From CADCTM01 sp049671305 (GTDB lineage Bacteria > Cyanobacteriota > Cyanobacteriia > Cyanobacteriales > Coleofasciculaceae): a stretch of 56,041 nucleotides of DNA. Made by a program: the position numbers and the translations under genes. Positions 27,283-36,820 of this stretch are shown piece after piece (positions within the stretch are counted from its first letter, which is position 1; each line of letters opens with the position of its first letter). Under the pieces are notes generated by a model that had not been told where the DNA came from, ran no database searches, and saw nothing but the letters and a program-made list of their open reading frames with translations. The stretch lies in NCBI GenBank assembly GCA_049671305.1, contig JBATUR010000085.1, forward strand, positions 1 to 56,041. Direction: 5' to 3'.

Positions 27283-28347
27283 ATGAACTTTGCCAGCGAT
27301 AATGTCACCAATATTTCACCAGCAATTATGGCAGCGTTAACTACTGCTAATGAGGGAAACGCCATGCCTTATGGTGCAGATCAATATACTTTGCACTTAG
27401 AACAACAATTTAACGAATTATTTGAAACTGAAGTTACAATTTTTCCTGTGGCAACAGGTTCGGCTGCTAATGCCTTAGCTTTATCAGTAATGACGCCCCC
27501 ATTTGGTGCTATTTACTGTCATGAACAATCACATATTAATGTTGATGAATGTGGCGCCCCAGAATTTTACACGGGCGGGGCGAAGTTGGTAACGCTTCCT
27601 GGTGCTGTTGGTAAAATTCAGGCGGAAGCCTTGACAAATGTATTAAATAATGCTGGCGCAGGAGTAGTGCATCATGTACAATCGGCAGTAGTCAGCATTA
27701 CTCAGGCAAGTGAGGCAGGGACAGTTTACAGTTTAGAGGAAATTCAAGCGATCGCCAAAATTACACACGCCCATAATTTATTACTACACATGGATGGGGC
27801 GCGTTTTGCCAATGCAGTAGTAAGTTTAGGTTGTTCTCCTGCTGATCTTACCTGGCGTGCAGGCGTTGATGTGCTGTGTTTTGGCGCTACCAAAAATGGC
27901 GCAATGGCAGCAGAAGCGGTAGTCTTTTTCAATCAATCTTTAGCCAAAACTTTCGGTTATCGTCGTAAGCGTAGTGGACATTTGTTCTCAAAAATGCGCT
28001 TTTTGTCGGTACAATTATCGGCATATCTTCAAGATGATTTGTGGCTAACTAACGCCCGTCATGCTAACTTGATGGCACAGATGTTGGTGCAAGGTTTAGT
28101 CGGTTTGCCTGGGGTAAAATTATGCCATCAAGTTGAAGCAAATGAAATCTTTCTAGAGTTGCCAGAAACCCTTGTTGTAAGTCTGCTTGCAGATGGTTTT
28201 GTCTTTTATCGTTGGGAGTCAGCAGCTTCGTCTATGGTGCGCTTGGTAACTGCTTTTAATACAGAGTACGCGGATATTCAGGCGTTTATAGAAGCGGCAC
28301 GGCGTCACTGCTTACAAAATTTGTCGCTTTTAGAGTCGTCAGTCTAA
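27283..28347 (+). CDS. Threonine aldolase family PLP enzyme (low-specificity L-threonine aldolase)
   Basis: 354 residues, fold type I PLP enzyme. Substrate and cofactor motifs: FASDNVT near the N-terminus (SDN), ATGSAANALAL, HMDGARFANAV (PLP-ring Asp) and the Schiff-base Lys in CFGATKNGAMAAEAVVFF (about residue 206). Splits threonine or allo-threonine into glycine and acetaldehyde. Could also belong to the beta-eliminating lyase side of the family. Starts 43 bases after the DUF255 gene, so co-transcription is plausible. Confidence 0.88.
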   Translation: MNFASDNVTNISPAIMAALTTANEGNAMPYGADQYTLHLEQQFNELFETEVTIFPVATGSAANALALSVMTPPFGAIYCHEQSHINVDECGAPEFYTGGAKLVTLPGAVGKIQAEALTNVLNNAGAGVVHHVQSAVVSITQASEAGTVYSLEEIQAIAKITHAHNLLLHMDGARFANAVVSLGCSPADLTWRAGVDVLCFGATKNGAMAAEAVVFFNQSLAKTFGYRRKRSGHLFSKMRFLSVQLSAYLQDDLWLTNARHANLMAQMLVQGLVGLPGVKLCHQVEANEIFLELPETLVVSLLADGFVFYRWESAASSMVRLVTAFNTEYADIQAFIEAARRHCLQNLSLLESSV

Positions 28348-28747
28348 ACCAGGATAGATGAAAATACTCAAAAATAAGTCATCTTGTCATAAGCTAGGGA
28401 GATCTAAGAACAAATCATTGGTTGCAGCTATAACGATAACTAATGCTAATTTATAGAGAATTTAGCCGCCTAGTTTACCGTGACGAAAAATTAATCATCC
28501 CTTGTCAAAACGTGACTTGAGAGCCATATTAAGCGAAAATTTGCCTGCATTCATGACCCAAGGGATATATAAGAATAACTAATTTAATATTCAGTTAAGC
28601 ATTTCATTCCTAATCCTGCTCAACCTCCTGAACTTTTTCCCGTAGTATCAGAAATGAAGCGAACACTCGACTAAAGTACGCTCGTGTTTAAGTACGCTTG
28701 ACTAGAGATTTTATACCTGCCGTTTTAATCAACAAAAGAGGACACCT
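28348..28747 (+). promoter_or_regulatory. Long upstream region of petF
   Basis: 400 bp without a gene. A good sigma-70-like promoter is TTGTCA (28502-28507), 17-bp spacer, CATATT (28525-28530), giving a leader of about 210 bases. A second TATA-like site TATATAAG is near 28566. GAGG (28738-28741) is the ribosome binding site of petF. These are pattern matches only. Confidence 0.45.
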
Positions 28748-29047
28748 ATGGCAAGTTACAAGGTTACGTTAATAAACGAAGCCGAAGGTCTGAACACAAC
28801 AATTGAAGTTCCAGACGACGAGTACATTCTTGACGCTGCTGAAGAACAAGGTATCGACTTGCCTTATTCTTGTCGTGCGGGCGCTTGCTCAACCTGTGCT
28901 GGTAAAATCACCGAAGGTGAAATTGATCAGTCTGATCAATCTTTCTTGGATGACGATCAAATTGAGGCAGGCTATGTCTTAACTTGTGTCGCCTACCCCA
29001 AATCTGATTGCACAATCATGACTCACCAAGAAGAAGAGTTGTACTAA
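28748..29047 (+). CDS. petF: Plant-type [2Fe-2S] ferredoxin I
   Basis: 99 residues, the standard length. Cluster ligands Cys42, Cys47, Cys50 (SCRAGACSTC) and Cys80 are all present, and the acidic C-terminus (EEELY) is typical. Accepts electrons from photosystem I and donates to FNR, nitrite reductase, thioredoxin reductase and others. Stands alone, with its own long upstream region and a strong downstream hairpin, as usual for the abundant petF transcript. Confidence 0.96.
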   Translation: MASYKVTLINEAEGLNTTIEVPDDEYILDAAEEQGIDLPYSCRAGACSTCAGKITEGEIDQSDQSFLDDDQIEAGYVLTCVAYPKSDCTIMTHQEEELY

Positions 29048-29119
29048 TCTTGGTTCATTAAATAACCATCTTTCGTCCTCAGTCAGCGTTAAATATTTTC
29101 GTTGAAAGGACTAGCAAAA

Positions 29120-29159
29120 AAAGCTTTTAAGCAGGAACATTGGTTATTTGTTCCTGCTT
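29120..29159. terminator. Bidirectional terminator between petF and the SpoIID gene
   Basis: 11-bp stem AAGCAGGAACA (29129-29139) and TGTTCCTGCTT (29149-29159), 9-base loop. On the minus strand it is followed by TTAAAAGCTTTTTTT, a good T tract for the SpoIID/LytB gene; on the plus strand only TC follows, so it is stronger for the minus direction. Confidence 0.82.
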
Positions 29160-29178
29160 CATTATCAGGGTAGGTTGA

Positions 29179-30825
29179 TCATTTAATGACAAACGGCTGA
29201 TTTGCGACTACTGAAGGTTGTTTCCAAAACACAATTGAATTATTTAGCTGTTGAAGTTGAGTGCCGGGATAGTAAAAACTCAAAATCTTTTCTCCAGACC
29301 AACCAATTTTAGCTAAATTATGGGAACCGTATTGACTTAAACCAACGCCATGCCCAAAACCACCGCCAACGAAAGCATAGCCCTTGAGGACTTTGTTTTC
29401 TGTAATCGGTTCTAGGTAAAATAGTGTGCTCAAGGGCGGCTCAAAGGCGCTACGGACTTCGTTTTTATCAATTTCAATAACGCCTTTATCAGTTTGTACA
29501 GCGAGTTTTAGGATGCGTCCTGAAGGCGATCGCTGGGTGATCTGCATCTGCACAATTGAGCTAAAATTAGCTAGGTAAGGATGGTTTTTTTGCAGATAAG
29601 CTTGTAAAAATTTGGTAATCTGTGGCAAAGTACTCCCATAACGCCAACGGAAGTAATCTCTGCCTGTTTCATTAAAGCCTTGTTTGAGGTTAATAAATTG
29701 GCGGAAATTTTGCTCATCTGCCAAAGACTTTTGTGACAAATCCCAAACGGCATTTGGTGAGTCTAGCACGGCTTTTAGGTAAGGGCGCTCAGTTCCATTC
29801 CAGACATCCTCAAAAGGCGCCGTCACGCCCCCGGTAGTGGAAGAATAGAGGGCATCTACGAGCTCGTTATTGTAAGTCAACACCTTACCTTTGGTTGATG
29901 CGATCGCCTGATCCGCCATTGGCACAGTCCCCGTCAGTCCTTTATAAACCTGGCAATGAGTATCAGCACACAACTCATAGTTATCGGCAACAAAACGGCG
30001 CAGGTTCCTCAAGGCATAAGTTCGGGCAATAATTGTCTGTGCTTCTACCGCGCCATAAGGAGCATTTGCGCCAATTTCGTGAGGCACGACACCCCGCAAA
30101 TAAGTTTCAATTGATACTTGATTAACTAAGGTATAAGTTCCGTAGGCATTGGGTTGTAGTCGCAAGCTACCGCCATAGAGGCGCGGGTTTTTGTCATCTT
30201 TGCCTAGACTCACCTGAATCAGATTTTTCTGAGAGGAAATCTCTAATTGCTGGCGATTATAGCGAAAACCGTTGGCTAAAAATGATACTCGTGGTTTTTG
30301 CTGTAAAACTTTTGTATCAAGATAAGCGGTTTGATCTCCTTTCGCCTGGAGATTTTGCAGCAATAAACGTCTAACTAATGGTGTAGCGTAGGCATCCCGT
30401 TTTGCCCAAACTTGCCAACGATCTGGTTGTGCGACTTCCACATCAATACCACGACTGCGCCACTGGTTGGCACTATCTTCGGCGGTTTCAAAAGTTGAGT
30501 GGGTGCTGAGGACAAGACGTTCCTCAACACTTGGTTCCGCTAGGGGTTGCATTGTCCTCTCCAGCTTTAAGCTTTCCGTGGAAAGCTTTTGAGGCTTCAT
30601 ATCGCCGGATAAAAAACTCACCGTTAAGCGATCGCCTGGAGTCGCTTTTAGGGTTAATTGATCCGTAGTGCCGGCACCAAAGCGCTGTACAACTCCGACC
30701 TTAATTTCTACCTCTTTAGCTGAAGCAGATGGTGAAGAGAGGATCGTCATCCCCAATAAAGACGCGGTTACAAACAAAACCAAACGTCGTCGCTCAATGC
30801 GTTTTTTTGTCAATGTCTGCCTCAT
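29179..30825 (-). CDS. SpoIID/LytB domain protein (cell-wall amidase enhancer-like)
   Basis: 548 residues with a signal peptide (residues 12-36). Central SpoIID domain, about residues 220-420: VNQVSIETYLRGVVPHEIG, APYGAVEAQTIIARTYALRN, CADTHCQVYKG, TGGVTAPFEDVW; and the terminal GGGFGHGVGLSQYGSHNLA. SpoIID proteins cut or aid in cutting peptidoglycan glycan strands; many cyanobacteria have one. Residues 40-150 look like a separate SPOR-like beta domain (SANQWRSRGIDVEVAQ). The ATG lies 3 bases after the stop of the CheA hybrid gene, and its RBS GAGG overlaps that stop, so the two form an operon. Confidence 0.9.
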   Translation of the reverse strand: MRQTLTKKRIERRRLVLFVTASLLGMTILSSPSASAKEVEIKVGVVQRFGAGTTDQLTLKATPGDRLTVSFLSGDMKPQKLSTESLKLERTMQPLAEPSVEERLVLSTHSTFETAEDSANQWRSRGIDVEVAQPDRWQVWAKRDAYATPLVRRLLLQNLQAKGDQTAYLDTKVLQQKPRVSFLANGFRYNRQQLEISSQKNLIQVSLGKDDKNPRLYGGSLRLQPNAYGTYTLVNQVSIETYLRGVVPHEIGANAPYGAVEAQTIIARTYALRNLRRFVADNYELCADTHCQVYKGLTGTVPMADQAIASTKGKVLTYNNELVDALYSSTTGGVTAPFEDVWNGTERPYLKAVLDSPNAVWDLSQKSLADEQNFRQFINLKQGFNETGRDYFRWRYGSTLPQITKFLQAYLQKNHPYLANFSSIVQMQITQRSPSGRILKLAVQTDKGVIEIDKNEVRSAFEPPLSTLFYLEPITENKVLKGYAFVGGGFGHGVGLSQYGSHNLAKIGWSGEKILSFYYPGTQLQQLNNSIVFWKQPSVVANQPFVIK

Positions 30826-30828
30826 ACC

Positions 30829-33800
30829 TCAAGCATTACTAGTACTATTGCTGCCAAAAAGTACCTCACCTTTAATCATCCGTTGAGCCGCTTCTAGCAG
30901 CACTTCTTCCAGATAAGGCTTGGTGAAGTAGCCATTTGCACCCAATTGTGATGCCATTTGCCGATGTCGGTCAGCACCACGAGAAGTTAGCATCGCGATC
31001 GGTAAATTGCATAAAGTCTCGTCTTTTTGCAATCTTGACAGCAATTCTAAACCATCCATTCTGGGCATTTCAATGTCACAGAAGACGATATCACAAGGTA
31101 AACCCGATCGCAGTTTATCCCAGGCTTCTTGACCATCACGAGCTTGTTCAACTCGATAACCCGACTTATTAAAAGTCATTGAGAGTAATTCCCTAACTGT
31201 AATCGAGTCATCAACAATCAAAACCAGCGGTTCAGTTTTGGTAATATGTGGCTCTTCTGGAAGCCCATCTTGCTCGCCGTGTGACCATAGCGTATTGACA
31301 TTATCTTTACGAATGCGTCCCATTGCCAAGTCAATCAGTTCCAAAACATCAGCAATGGGCATAATACGACCATCTCCCAAAACCGTTGCTCCGGCAATGC
31401 CGACCGGTTTTGGTGCTGGTCCTTCCAGTTGCTTGATCACGATTTCCTGTTCGCCTAATACTTGATCTACCTGAATGGCGATAAAGTTCCCGGCGCTGCG
31501 GAGCACGACAATGGAAATCATGTCATCTTCTCGTTTGCCGCCATAGACTGTGCCGCGACTGAGTTGACGATTGTATTTTAGTAACTGAGACAAAGATTGA
31601 AACGGCAATAGAGTCTCACGCCATTTGATGCAGGTTTGACCTTCCGAATTGAGTTGAACGCGATCGCTTGGGATATCCAACATATCTTCCACCCCATCCA
31701 TCGGAAAAGCAATCCGCGCCCGGTCACTCAGGCAGCACAAGGCTTTACAAATACTCAACGTTAGAGGTAGACGAATCGTAAAAGTTGTACCTTTGCCCAG
31801 TGTCGAATCAACATGAACCGTGCCGCGAATTTCGCTCATGCTGGTCAGCACTACATCCATACCGACACCGCGCCCTGCGTACTCATCTTCTTTATCTTTA
31901 GTTGTAAAACCCGGATGGAATAAGAAGTTGTACAAATCTAGATTACTCAGGGTTTTGGCATCCTCGGCAGAAATCAGGCGGCGTTCTACAGCCTTCGCCC
32001 TGACTCGTTCTGGATCGATCCCCGCTCCATCATCAGAGACAGAAATCACGGTTTGGTTGCCTTGGTGGAAGGCTTTCAGGGTGATTTTGCCTGTGGCTGA
32101 TTTCCCTGCAGCGCGACGAATATCTGGCGTCTCAATGCCATGAGTCAGGGCATTATTAATCAGGTGAGTCATCGGGTCAGAAAGGTGTTCTAGGATCATT
32201 TTGTCGATCAAAGTTTCCCGCCCTTCCACATACAACTGGGCTTCTTTGCGTAACTTCTGGGAAATGTCACGTACAGCACGGGGCAAGCGGTCAGCAGTTT
32301 GGGCAAAAGGAACCATGCGCGATCGCGTTAGTCCTTCTTGCAGTTGCGTTGTCACCTGCCGCAACATCCGCGCCACTTGGTCAGTTTCATCTACCAAAAA
32401 CTCAATATCCGACGCCGACTCCCGCACCCGCACAATCAATTCAATCATCTCTTGGGACAGCAAGTGGAAGCCGGTAAAACGATCCATCTCCAAGGGATCA
32501 TATTCTACGCTGTCGGAGTTGCTGCTCGATTCAAAGTTGCTGCTCGATGCGGATAAGAAATTATTTTGGATACGGTAGGGATGACGACTTGCCAACAGCG
32601 AACTTTCCAGCAAACTCCGCTCATACAAATCCTGCATCCTCGAACCCACATCGCTTAGGGCTAACACCTGATGGGATAAATTATCCAAAAACTGCCGCAG
32701 ACGTTCTTGATCTTGCTCCAAGCTGTTACGGTTTACCACCAATTCCCCTACCAAATTGCTAAGGCTGTCTAGGTGTTTGACCGGCACACGCATCGTCTGC
32801 TCAAAAACCCTTGGACGCGGGCGACTCGTGGCTTTGGGCTGCCCCTGAACTGGTGCTGGTTTGGGGGGACCTCCCATTGTCTTATATGCCTGTTCTAGCA
32901 GTTGCTCCAGGTCACCAAAGTCGTCAACAGAAGCGGCTGGTAAATTACTCTGAGCCGCAGTCGGCGCTTTTGTGGATGCTGGTGTCTCTAGATTTAACAA
33001 GGCATCCAAGTCATCAAAGCCTTCTAAGTCGGTATTTGTTGATATGGCATTTTGACTGCTCTCTCCCAGTAATGCCTCTAAATCGTCAAATTCTGAAAAA
33101 TTATCCTGATTACTGTGCATCGGTGCAGGTAATACCTGACTTTCTGCCAGTAAGTCCTCTAAATCATCAAATTCTGAATTTTGTGAAGCTGTTTCCTGAT
33201 CGGACTCTAATTCCCAGTCGGCACTTGCCGCCGTTGCTTCATTTAACCAATCATCACTACTTTCTGTGGTGTCTGTAGTGTCCCAATTAAACAAATCATC
33301 TACATCATCTGCCCACTCTTCATCCACGGGGGTTTCCGTGGCGTCTGCCGTTTCCAACAAACTATCTAACTCATTCGTCGTCTCGGTATTTTCTACCTGT
33401 GGCGAGGCATCCTGAGCCAACAAATCATCTTCAAAATCCAGCTCCTCTGCTTCCAACAACGTATCTAGATCATCAACTGCCACTTGCTCTGTTTGTGCCG
33501 TGTCAGCGCTTTCAAACAAAAATTCTGATAAATCAATTTCCTCTTCAGTCGCTTCAACGTCCAATTCTGCTGATACTGAAGTTTCTTGCTGAGGTAATAA
33601 TTCAGAATGTCCGTTTTCTGCTGTTACCTCTTCCTCACTATTTGTAGTTGCCTGATCAATTAGCGCAAAATCATCAAACTCTGACAAACTTTCCAAACTT
33701 GTCGGTTCGGCAGCCGCATCATCAAAGAAATTATTAAAGGCATCAAAATCTGAGATTTCTGTCTCTTCTAAAGACTCCAAATCGATACCTTCAAAAGTTA

Positions 33801-36021
33801 AAGCATCTAAATCTGTAGTTTCTGTTGTTTGTGGGAATAACTCGTCAAAATTGTTTTGGTCAAAGGTAGTTGTTTGTGCCGATAATTGAGGTGCCAACAA
33901 ATCGTCAGTTGAGGCGTTATCTTCTTGCTCAAAATCGAACAAATCAGCCGAGCTATCTTCAACCTCAAAATTATCAATAAGTGCCTCTAAATCCTCCCCA
34001 TTCGCTTCGCTAAACAGACTTTCTGGTTCTGCTAAACTCCATAATTCATCTATTTCTAAGTTTATGGCTGAGGTATCAGTTTCTGGCTCATCTTCAAAGA
34101 AAAGTGCCGACTCGGCATCATCAACAGTAGGTTGCGACTGAGTGTCTAACAAATCTTCTAGATTAAAATCATCGCTACTGCCAGACAAATCTAAGTTATC
34201 AGCATCATCAAAGCTCAATTCTTCTAGACTAAAATCAGCCGCTTCCTCACCCAACCATAGTTCTTCTTCTGGTGCTGTTGAGCTGGTTGAAAATTCTAGC
34301 AAATCGTTATTTAATTCTGACGGTGGCGTGATTTCAAGTGCTTCAAATAGGCTTTGCTCACTGCTAAAATCTTCTAATGCCACATCATTATCACTGTCTT
34401 GGTTGGTGAAGGCAAACAAATCATCTTGGTTTGTGTTATCTAAACCGTTGGAATGTGTTTCATCTATTCCAGTATCTGAAGATAGCAACATTCCTTGCTC
34501 ATCAAATTCAAAATCTGCGAAAGTTTCAGCTTCTTGATTTTCTTCAAAGAAACTATCACCAAATAAGTTATTTAATTCATCCGCCTCTGTATTGCCAATA
34601 ATTCGTTGCCCTGGACTATCTGACTCGAATAATAAGTCAGAAAAATCAGAATCTAAATTTTGTCTTGTGTTGTTTGTTGTGCTTGGCAGTGGCGGTGATG
34701 ATTTTTGATTTGTTGTCTCATCTTCAACCCAGTTATTAAGGTCTTCATTGTTGGCTGTTTGGGTTGTGGTAAATTCAAAGTTATTCAAATCGCCTGAGTC
34801 ATCTAAACTCAAGTCTTCGAGTGAGTTGTTGGCGTCTTGCTCATTGAGGTTAATAACTTCTTCTTCTTGCCAGGTTTGATCCAAATCGGGAGTTTGACCT
34901 TCAAAGATATCAGCTAAACTATTTAGTTCAGCAATGCCAACTTCCGGATCGCTCATTTCAGAGGCTTGGGATGTAGCGCCTTCAGCGTAAGTTGAGCGAT
35001 TAGTATAATAATCGGGAGTCAGATCGATATCTTGGGCATAAGGAGCCTCCAAAACTGCTGATTCTGAGTTTTGGCTTGTCGCTGCCTGAAAATTGCCGTT
35101 GTTATTGCTTGCTGTGTCTTGCTCAATGTCTGTTGCGGATGATTCTAATTGCTCAATCGGTTCGTCGTCGTCGGGTACCATTGCTTTGAGTTGAGCACTA
35201 GGAGCGATTTCCACGCTTCGGTTAGCCAGTGCTAATTCTTGAGCTTGTTTGATTTCTTTAATCACCAAACCAGCTAATTTACGATAAGAATTATTAGAGG
35301 AAGCGATCGCTAAACGGGATGTTTCCAGCAACTCGCTCCAGCCCGGCAATACCGCCTCCCCAATAGACTCTAAACTACGACAATGGGCTTGTAGTTGTTC
35401 GCGGTGTTCGGGTAAGTCTTGTTGCTTAAATATTTGCAACATCTCCCGTAGCTGCAGTAAAACATCTCTTTTAAAGGTTGCTGGCAACACGTTGGCGTCT
35501 TTCCCAGAAGATTGAACGTTTACTGATTGTAAAACTGCTTCATCAAGTCCATGAGCTGCCTTTGGTGCTTTATTGCCTGAAACGGCAGCTCTTACGGTTT
35601 TTCTGATTAACTGTTCTAAATGTGTATTAAGTTGTTCAAAAACAGGCGTGGCATCGGACATCATGCCACTCGCTGTTTCCTCAGTCAAACCAAAGGGACT
35701 CTGAAGTTGTTCTACTAGTCCCTCAAGGGTATCAAATACTTGTAAAAATAGTGTTTCTAGTTTGGAGTCTACTTTGACTGGCGACTCTTGCAAAAATTTT
35801 AAGTAGTCTTCTAAGCGATGGGCAGTTTTATGGATACTATTAATTCCTAACATTCCTGCTCCACCTTTGACCGAGTGGGCAGCACGGAAGACTTCGTTCA
35901 TCATTTCCGTGTCTTCGATGGTACTTTGCAGACTCAGCAAACCTTGCTCAATAGTATTGAGATGGTCTTTTGCCTCCTCAATAAAGTAACCCATGATTCG
36001 CTGTTGTTGTTCCGGCTGCAT
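30829..36021 (-). CDS. CheA-type hybrid histidine kinase with Hpt, acidic linker, CheW and receiver domains
   Basis: 1730 residues. Hpt domain 1-110 (phospho-His49 in AAHSVKGGAGML). A helical region 180-285. Then about 790 residues of extremely acidic, Gln/Asn/Ser-rich linker with recurring short motifs (FDDLEALL, LEDLLA, LDTLLE). CheA dimerisation from about 1075 (MRVPVKHLDSLSNLVGELV), HATPase with N-box HLINNALTHGIE, G boxes DDGAGID and GRGVGMDVV, a CheW-like domain (about 1440-1580), and a C-terminal receiver (phospho-Asp near 1648, IVFCDIEMPRMDG). Like PilL/PixL/HmpE kinases controlling pili and motility, but the usual CheY, CheW and MCP neighbours are missing. Operonic with the downstream SpoIID gene. 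Confidence 0.92.
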   Translation of the reverse strand: MQPEQQQRIMGYFIEEAKDHLNTIEQGLLSLQSTIEDTEMMNEVFRAAHSVKGGAGMLGINSIHKTAHRLEDYLKFLQESPVKVDSKLETLFLQVFDTLEGLVEQLQSPFGLTEETASGMMSDATPVFEQLNTHLEQLIRKTVRAAVSGNKAPKAAHGLDEAVLQSVNVQSSGKDANVLPATFKRDVLLQLREMLQIFKQQDLPEHREQLQAHCRSLESIGEAVLPGWSELLETSRLAIASSNNSYRKLAGLVIKEIKQAQELALANRSVEIAPSAQLKAMVPDDDEPIEQLESSATDIEQDTASNNNGNFQAATSQNSESAVLEAPYAQDIDLTPDYYTNRSTYAEGATSQASEMSDPEVGIAELNSLADIFEGQTPDLDQTWQEEEVINLNEQDANNSLEDLSLDDSGDLNNFEFTTTQTANNEDLNNWVEDETTNQKSSPPLPSTTNNTRQNLDSDFSDLLFESDSPGQRIIGNTEADELNNLFGDSFFEENQEAETFADFEFDEQGMLLSSDTGIDETHSNGLDNTNQDDLFAFTNQDSDNDVALEDFSSEQSLFEALEITPPSELNNDLLEFSTSSTAPEEELWLGEEAADFSLEELSFDDADNLDLSGSSDDFNLEDLLDTQSQPTVDDAESALFFEDEPETDTSAINLEIDELWSLAEPESLFSEANGEDLEALIDNFEVEDSSADLFDFEQEDNASTDDLLAPQLSAQTTTFDQNNFDELFPQTTETTDLDALTFEGIDLESLEETEISDFDAFNNFFDDAAAEPTSLESLSEFDDFALIDQATTNSEEEVTAENGHSELLPQQETSVSAELDVEATEEEIDLSEFLFESADTAQTEQVAVDDLDTLLEAEELDFEDDLLAQDASPQVENTETTNELDSLLETADATETPVDEEWADDVDDLFNWDTTDTTESSDDWLNEATAASADWELESDQETASQNSEFDDLEDLLAESQVLPAPMHSNQDNFSEFDDLEALLGESSQNAISTNTDLEGFDDLDALLNLETPASTKAPTAAQSNLPAASVDDFGDLEQLLEQAYKTMGGPPKPAPVQGQPKATSRPRPRVFEQTMRVPVKHLDSLSNLVGELVVNRNSLEQDQERLRQFLDNLSHQVLALSDVGSRMQDLYERSLLESSLLASRHPYRIQNNFLSASSSNFESSSNSDSVEYDPLEMDRFTGFHLLSQEMIELIVRVRESASDIEFLVDETDQVARMLRQVTTQLQEGLTRSRMVPFAQTADRLPRAVRDISQKLRKEAQLYVEGRETLIDKMILEHLSDPMTHLINNALTHGIETPDIRRAAGKSATGKITLKAFHQGNQTVISVSDDGAGIDPERVRAKAVERRLISAEDAKTLSNLDLYNFLFHPGFTTKDKEDEYAGRGVGMDVVLTSMSEIRGTVHVDSTLGKGTTFTIRLPLTLSICKALCCLSDRARIAFPMDGVEDMLDIPSDRVQLNSEGQTCIKWRETLLPFQSLSQLLKYNRQLSRGTVYGGKREDDMISIVVLRSAGNFIAIQVDQVLGEQEIVIKQLEGPAPKPVGIAGATVLGDGRIMPIADVLELIDLAMGRIRKDNVNTLWSHGEQDGLPEEPHITKTEPLVLIVDDSITVRELLSMTFNKSGYRVEQARDGQEAWDKLRSGLPCDIVFCDIEMPRMDGLELLSRLQKDETLCNLPIAMLTSRGADRHRQMASQLGANGYFTKPYLEEVLLEAAQRMIKGEVLFGSNSTSNA

Positions 36022-36313
36022 AGCGGTAGTCTCTCGAAGAGTTTGAGTAAGTGTGGAGGTGATGACTTTTTGTCCAATGGCAAGCAGCGAAGCGGCTCTT
36101 TAGTTACGGCTGCTCATGACTCATCTCTATAGCATTTTTGGCGATCATCGTTAGCCTTCAATGTAGCCAATATCTTGAGAATCGACATCTCAACTAATTC
36201 AGATAAATGATACTTATTTTGATCAGCATACCTGAATTTCACCATTCAGTTGGATTGCTGCTCATCCTAAATTCAAATACACGAAATAGGTTAATCTATA
36301 TTTTATTTTTATA

Positions 36314-36386
36314 TGGAGCTAAGCGGATTCGAACCGCTGACCCCCTCAATGCCATTGAGGTGCTCTACCAACTGAGCTATAACCCC
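36314..36386 (-). tRNA. tRNA-Ala (anticodon GGC)
   Basis: Complete cloverleaf on the minus strand, 73 nt including the discriminator A. Acceptor GGGGTTA/TAGCTCC contains the G3-U70 pair, the alanine identity element. D-arm GCTC/GAGC, anticodon arm CCTCA/TGAGG around loop ATGGCAT (anticodon GGC), T-arm with GGTTCGAATCC. CCA is not encoded. Confidence 0.96.
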
Positions 36387-36490
36387 TTACCGCGTTATCC
36401 ATAATGCCTTGATCTGAATAGGAAGTCAAGTCATCATGGGATTATTTGGTCTACCAAGCAAGATTTCCTACCTATTCTCATAAGTTATGC

Positions 36491-36700
36491 TCAAAATGGG
36501 CGTTGAGCTTGGGTCATTTGACCAAGATAGCCGACATAACTACCCATTAAAAAATAGACAACTAACATGGCTGCTGCTGACATTGCCACCAGTGTGCCAG
36601 CTAGCATTAGGGAAAACTGTTGCGTATCGACAGATTGCTGCATCAAGTGCAGCGACCAAGCCACTAAAGCAACATCTAATATTAAAATAGCAATTAACAT
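36491..36700 (-). CDS. Small two-helix membrane protein, conserved hypothetical
   Basis: 69 residues. Two hydrophobic helices (about 1-18 and 30-60) connected by a polar loop (QQSVDTQQ). I recall similar short proteins in other cyanobacteria but know no function. Preferred over overlapping ORFs on the plus strand (36487-36690) and in another frame because only this frame reads as a coherent membrane protein. Located between the tRNA and hisF, minus strand like both. Confidence 0.65.
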   Translation of the reverse strand: MLIAILILDVALVAWSLHLMQQSVDTQQFSLMLAGTLVAMSAAAMLVVYFLMGSYVGYLGQMTQAQRPF

Positions 36701-36820
36701 AAGTTACAAATTGTAATAGCAAGTCTATTCTAGCAACCGCTGTGATTGCTAGATATCGTTTATGCAAGCATCATTCCATCACGAAAATTAATGGTTTTGT
36801 TGAGGAAAAGTTAAGTTACC

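Noticed and set aside
30936..34537. Many plus-strand ORFs across the CheA hybrid gene
   Set aside because: Shadow frames of a strongly supported 1730-codon gene; low-complexity products rich in Ser, His and Leu.
36487..36767. Overlapping small ORFs on the plus strand and in another minus frame
   Set aside because: Only the 69-codon minus-strand frame (36491-36700) gives a coherent two-helix membrane protein.
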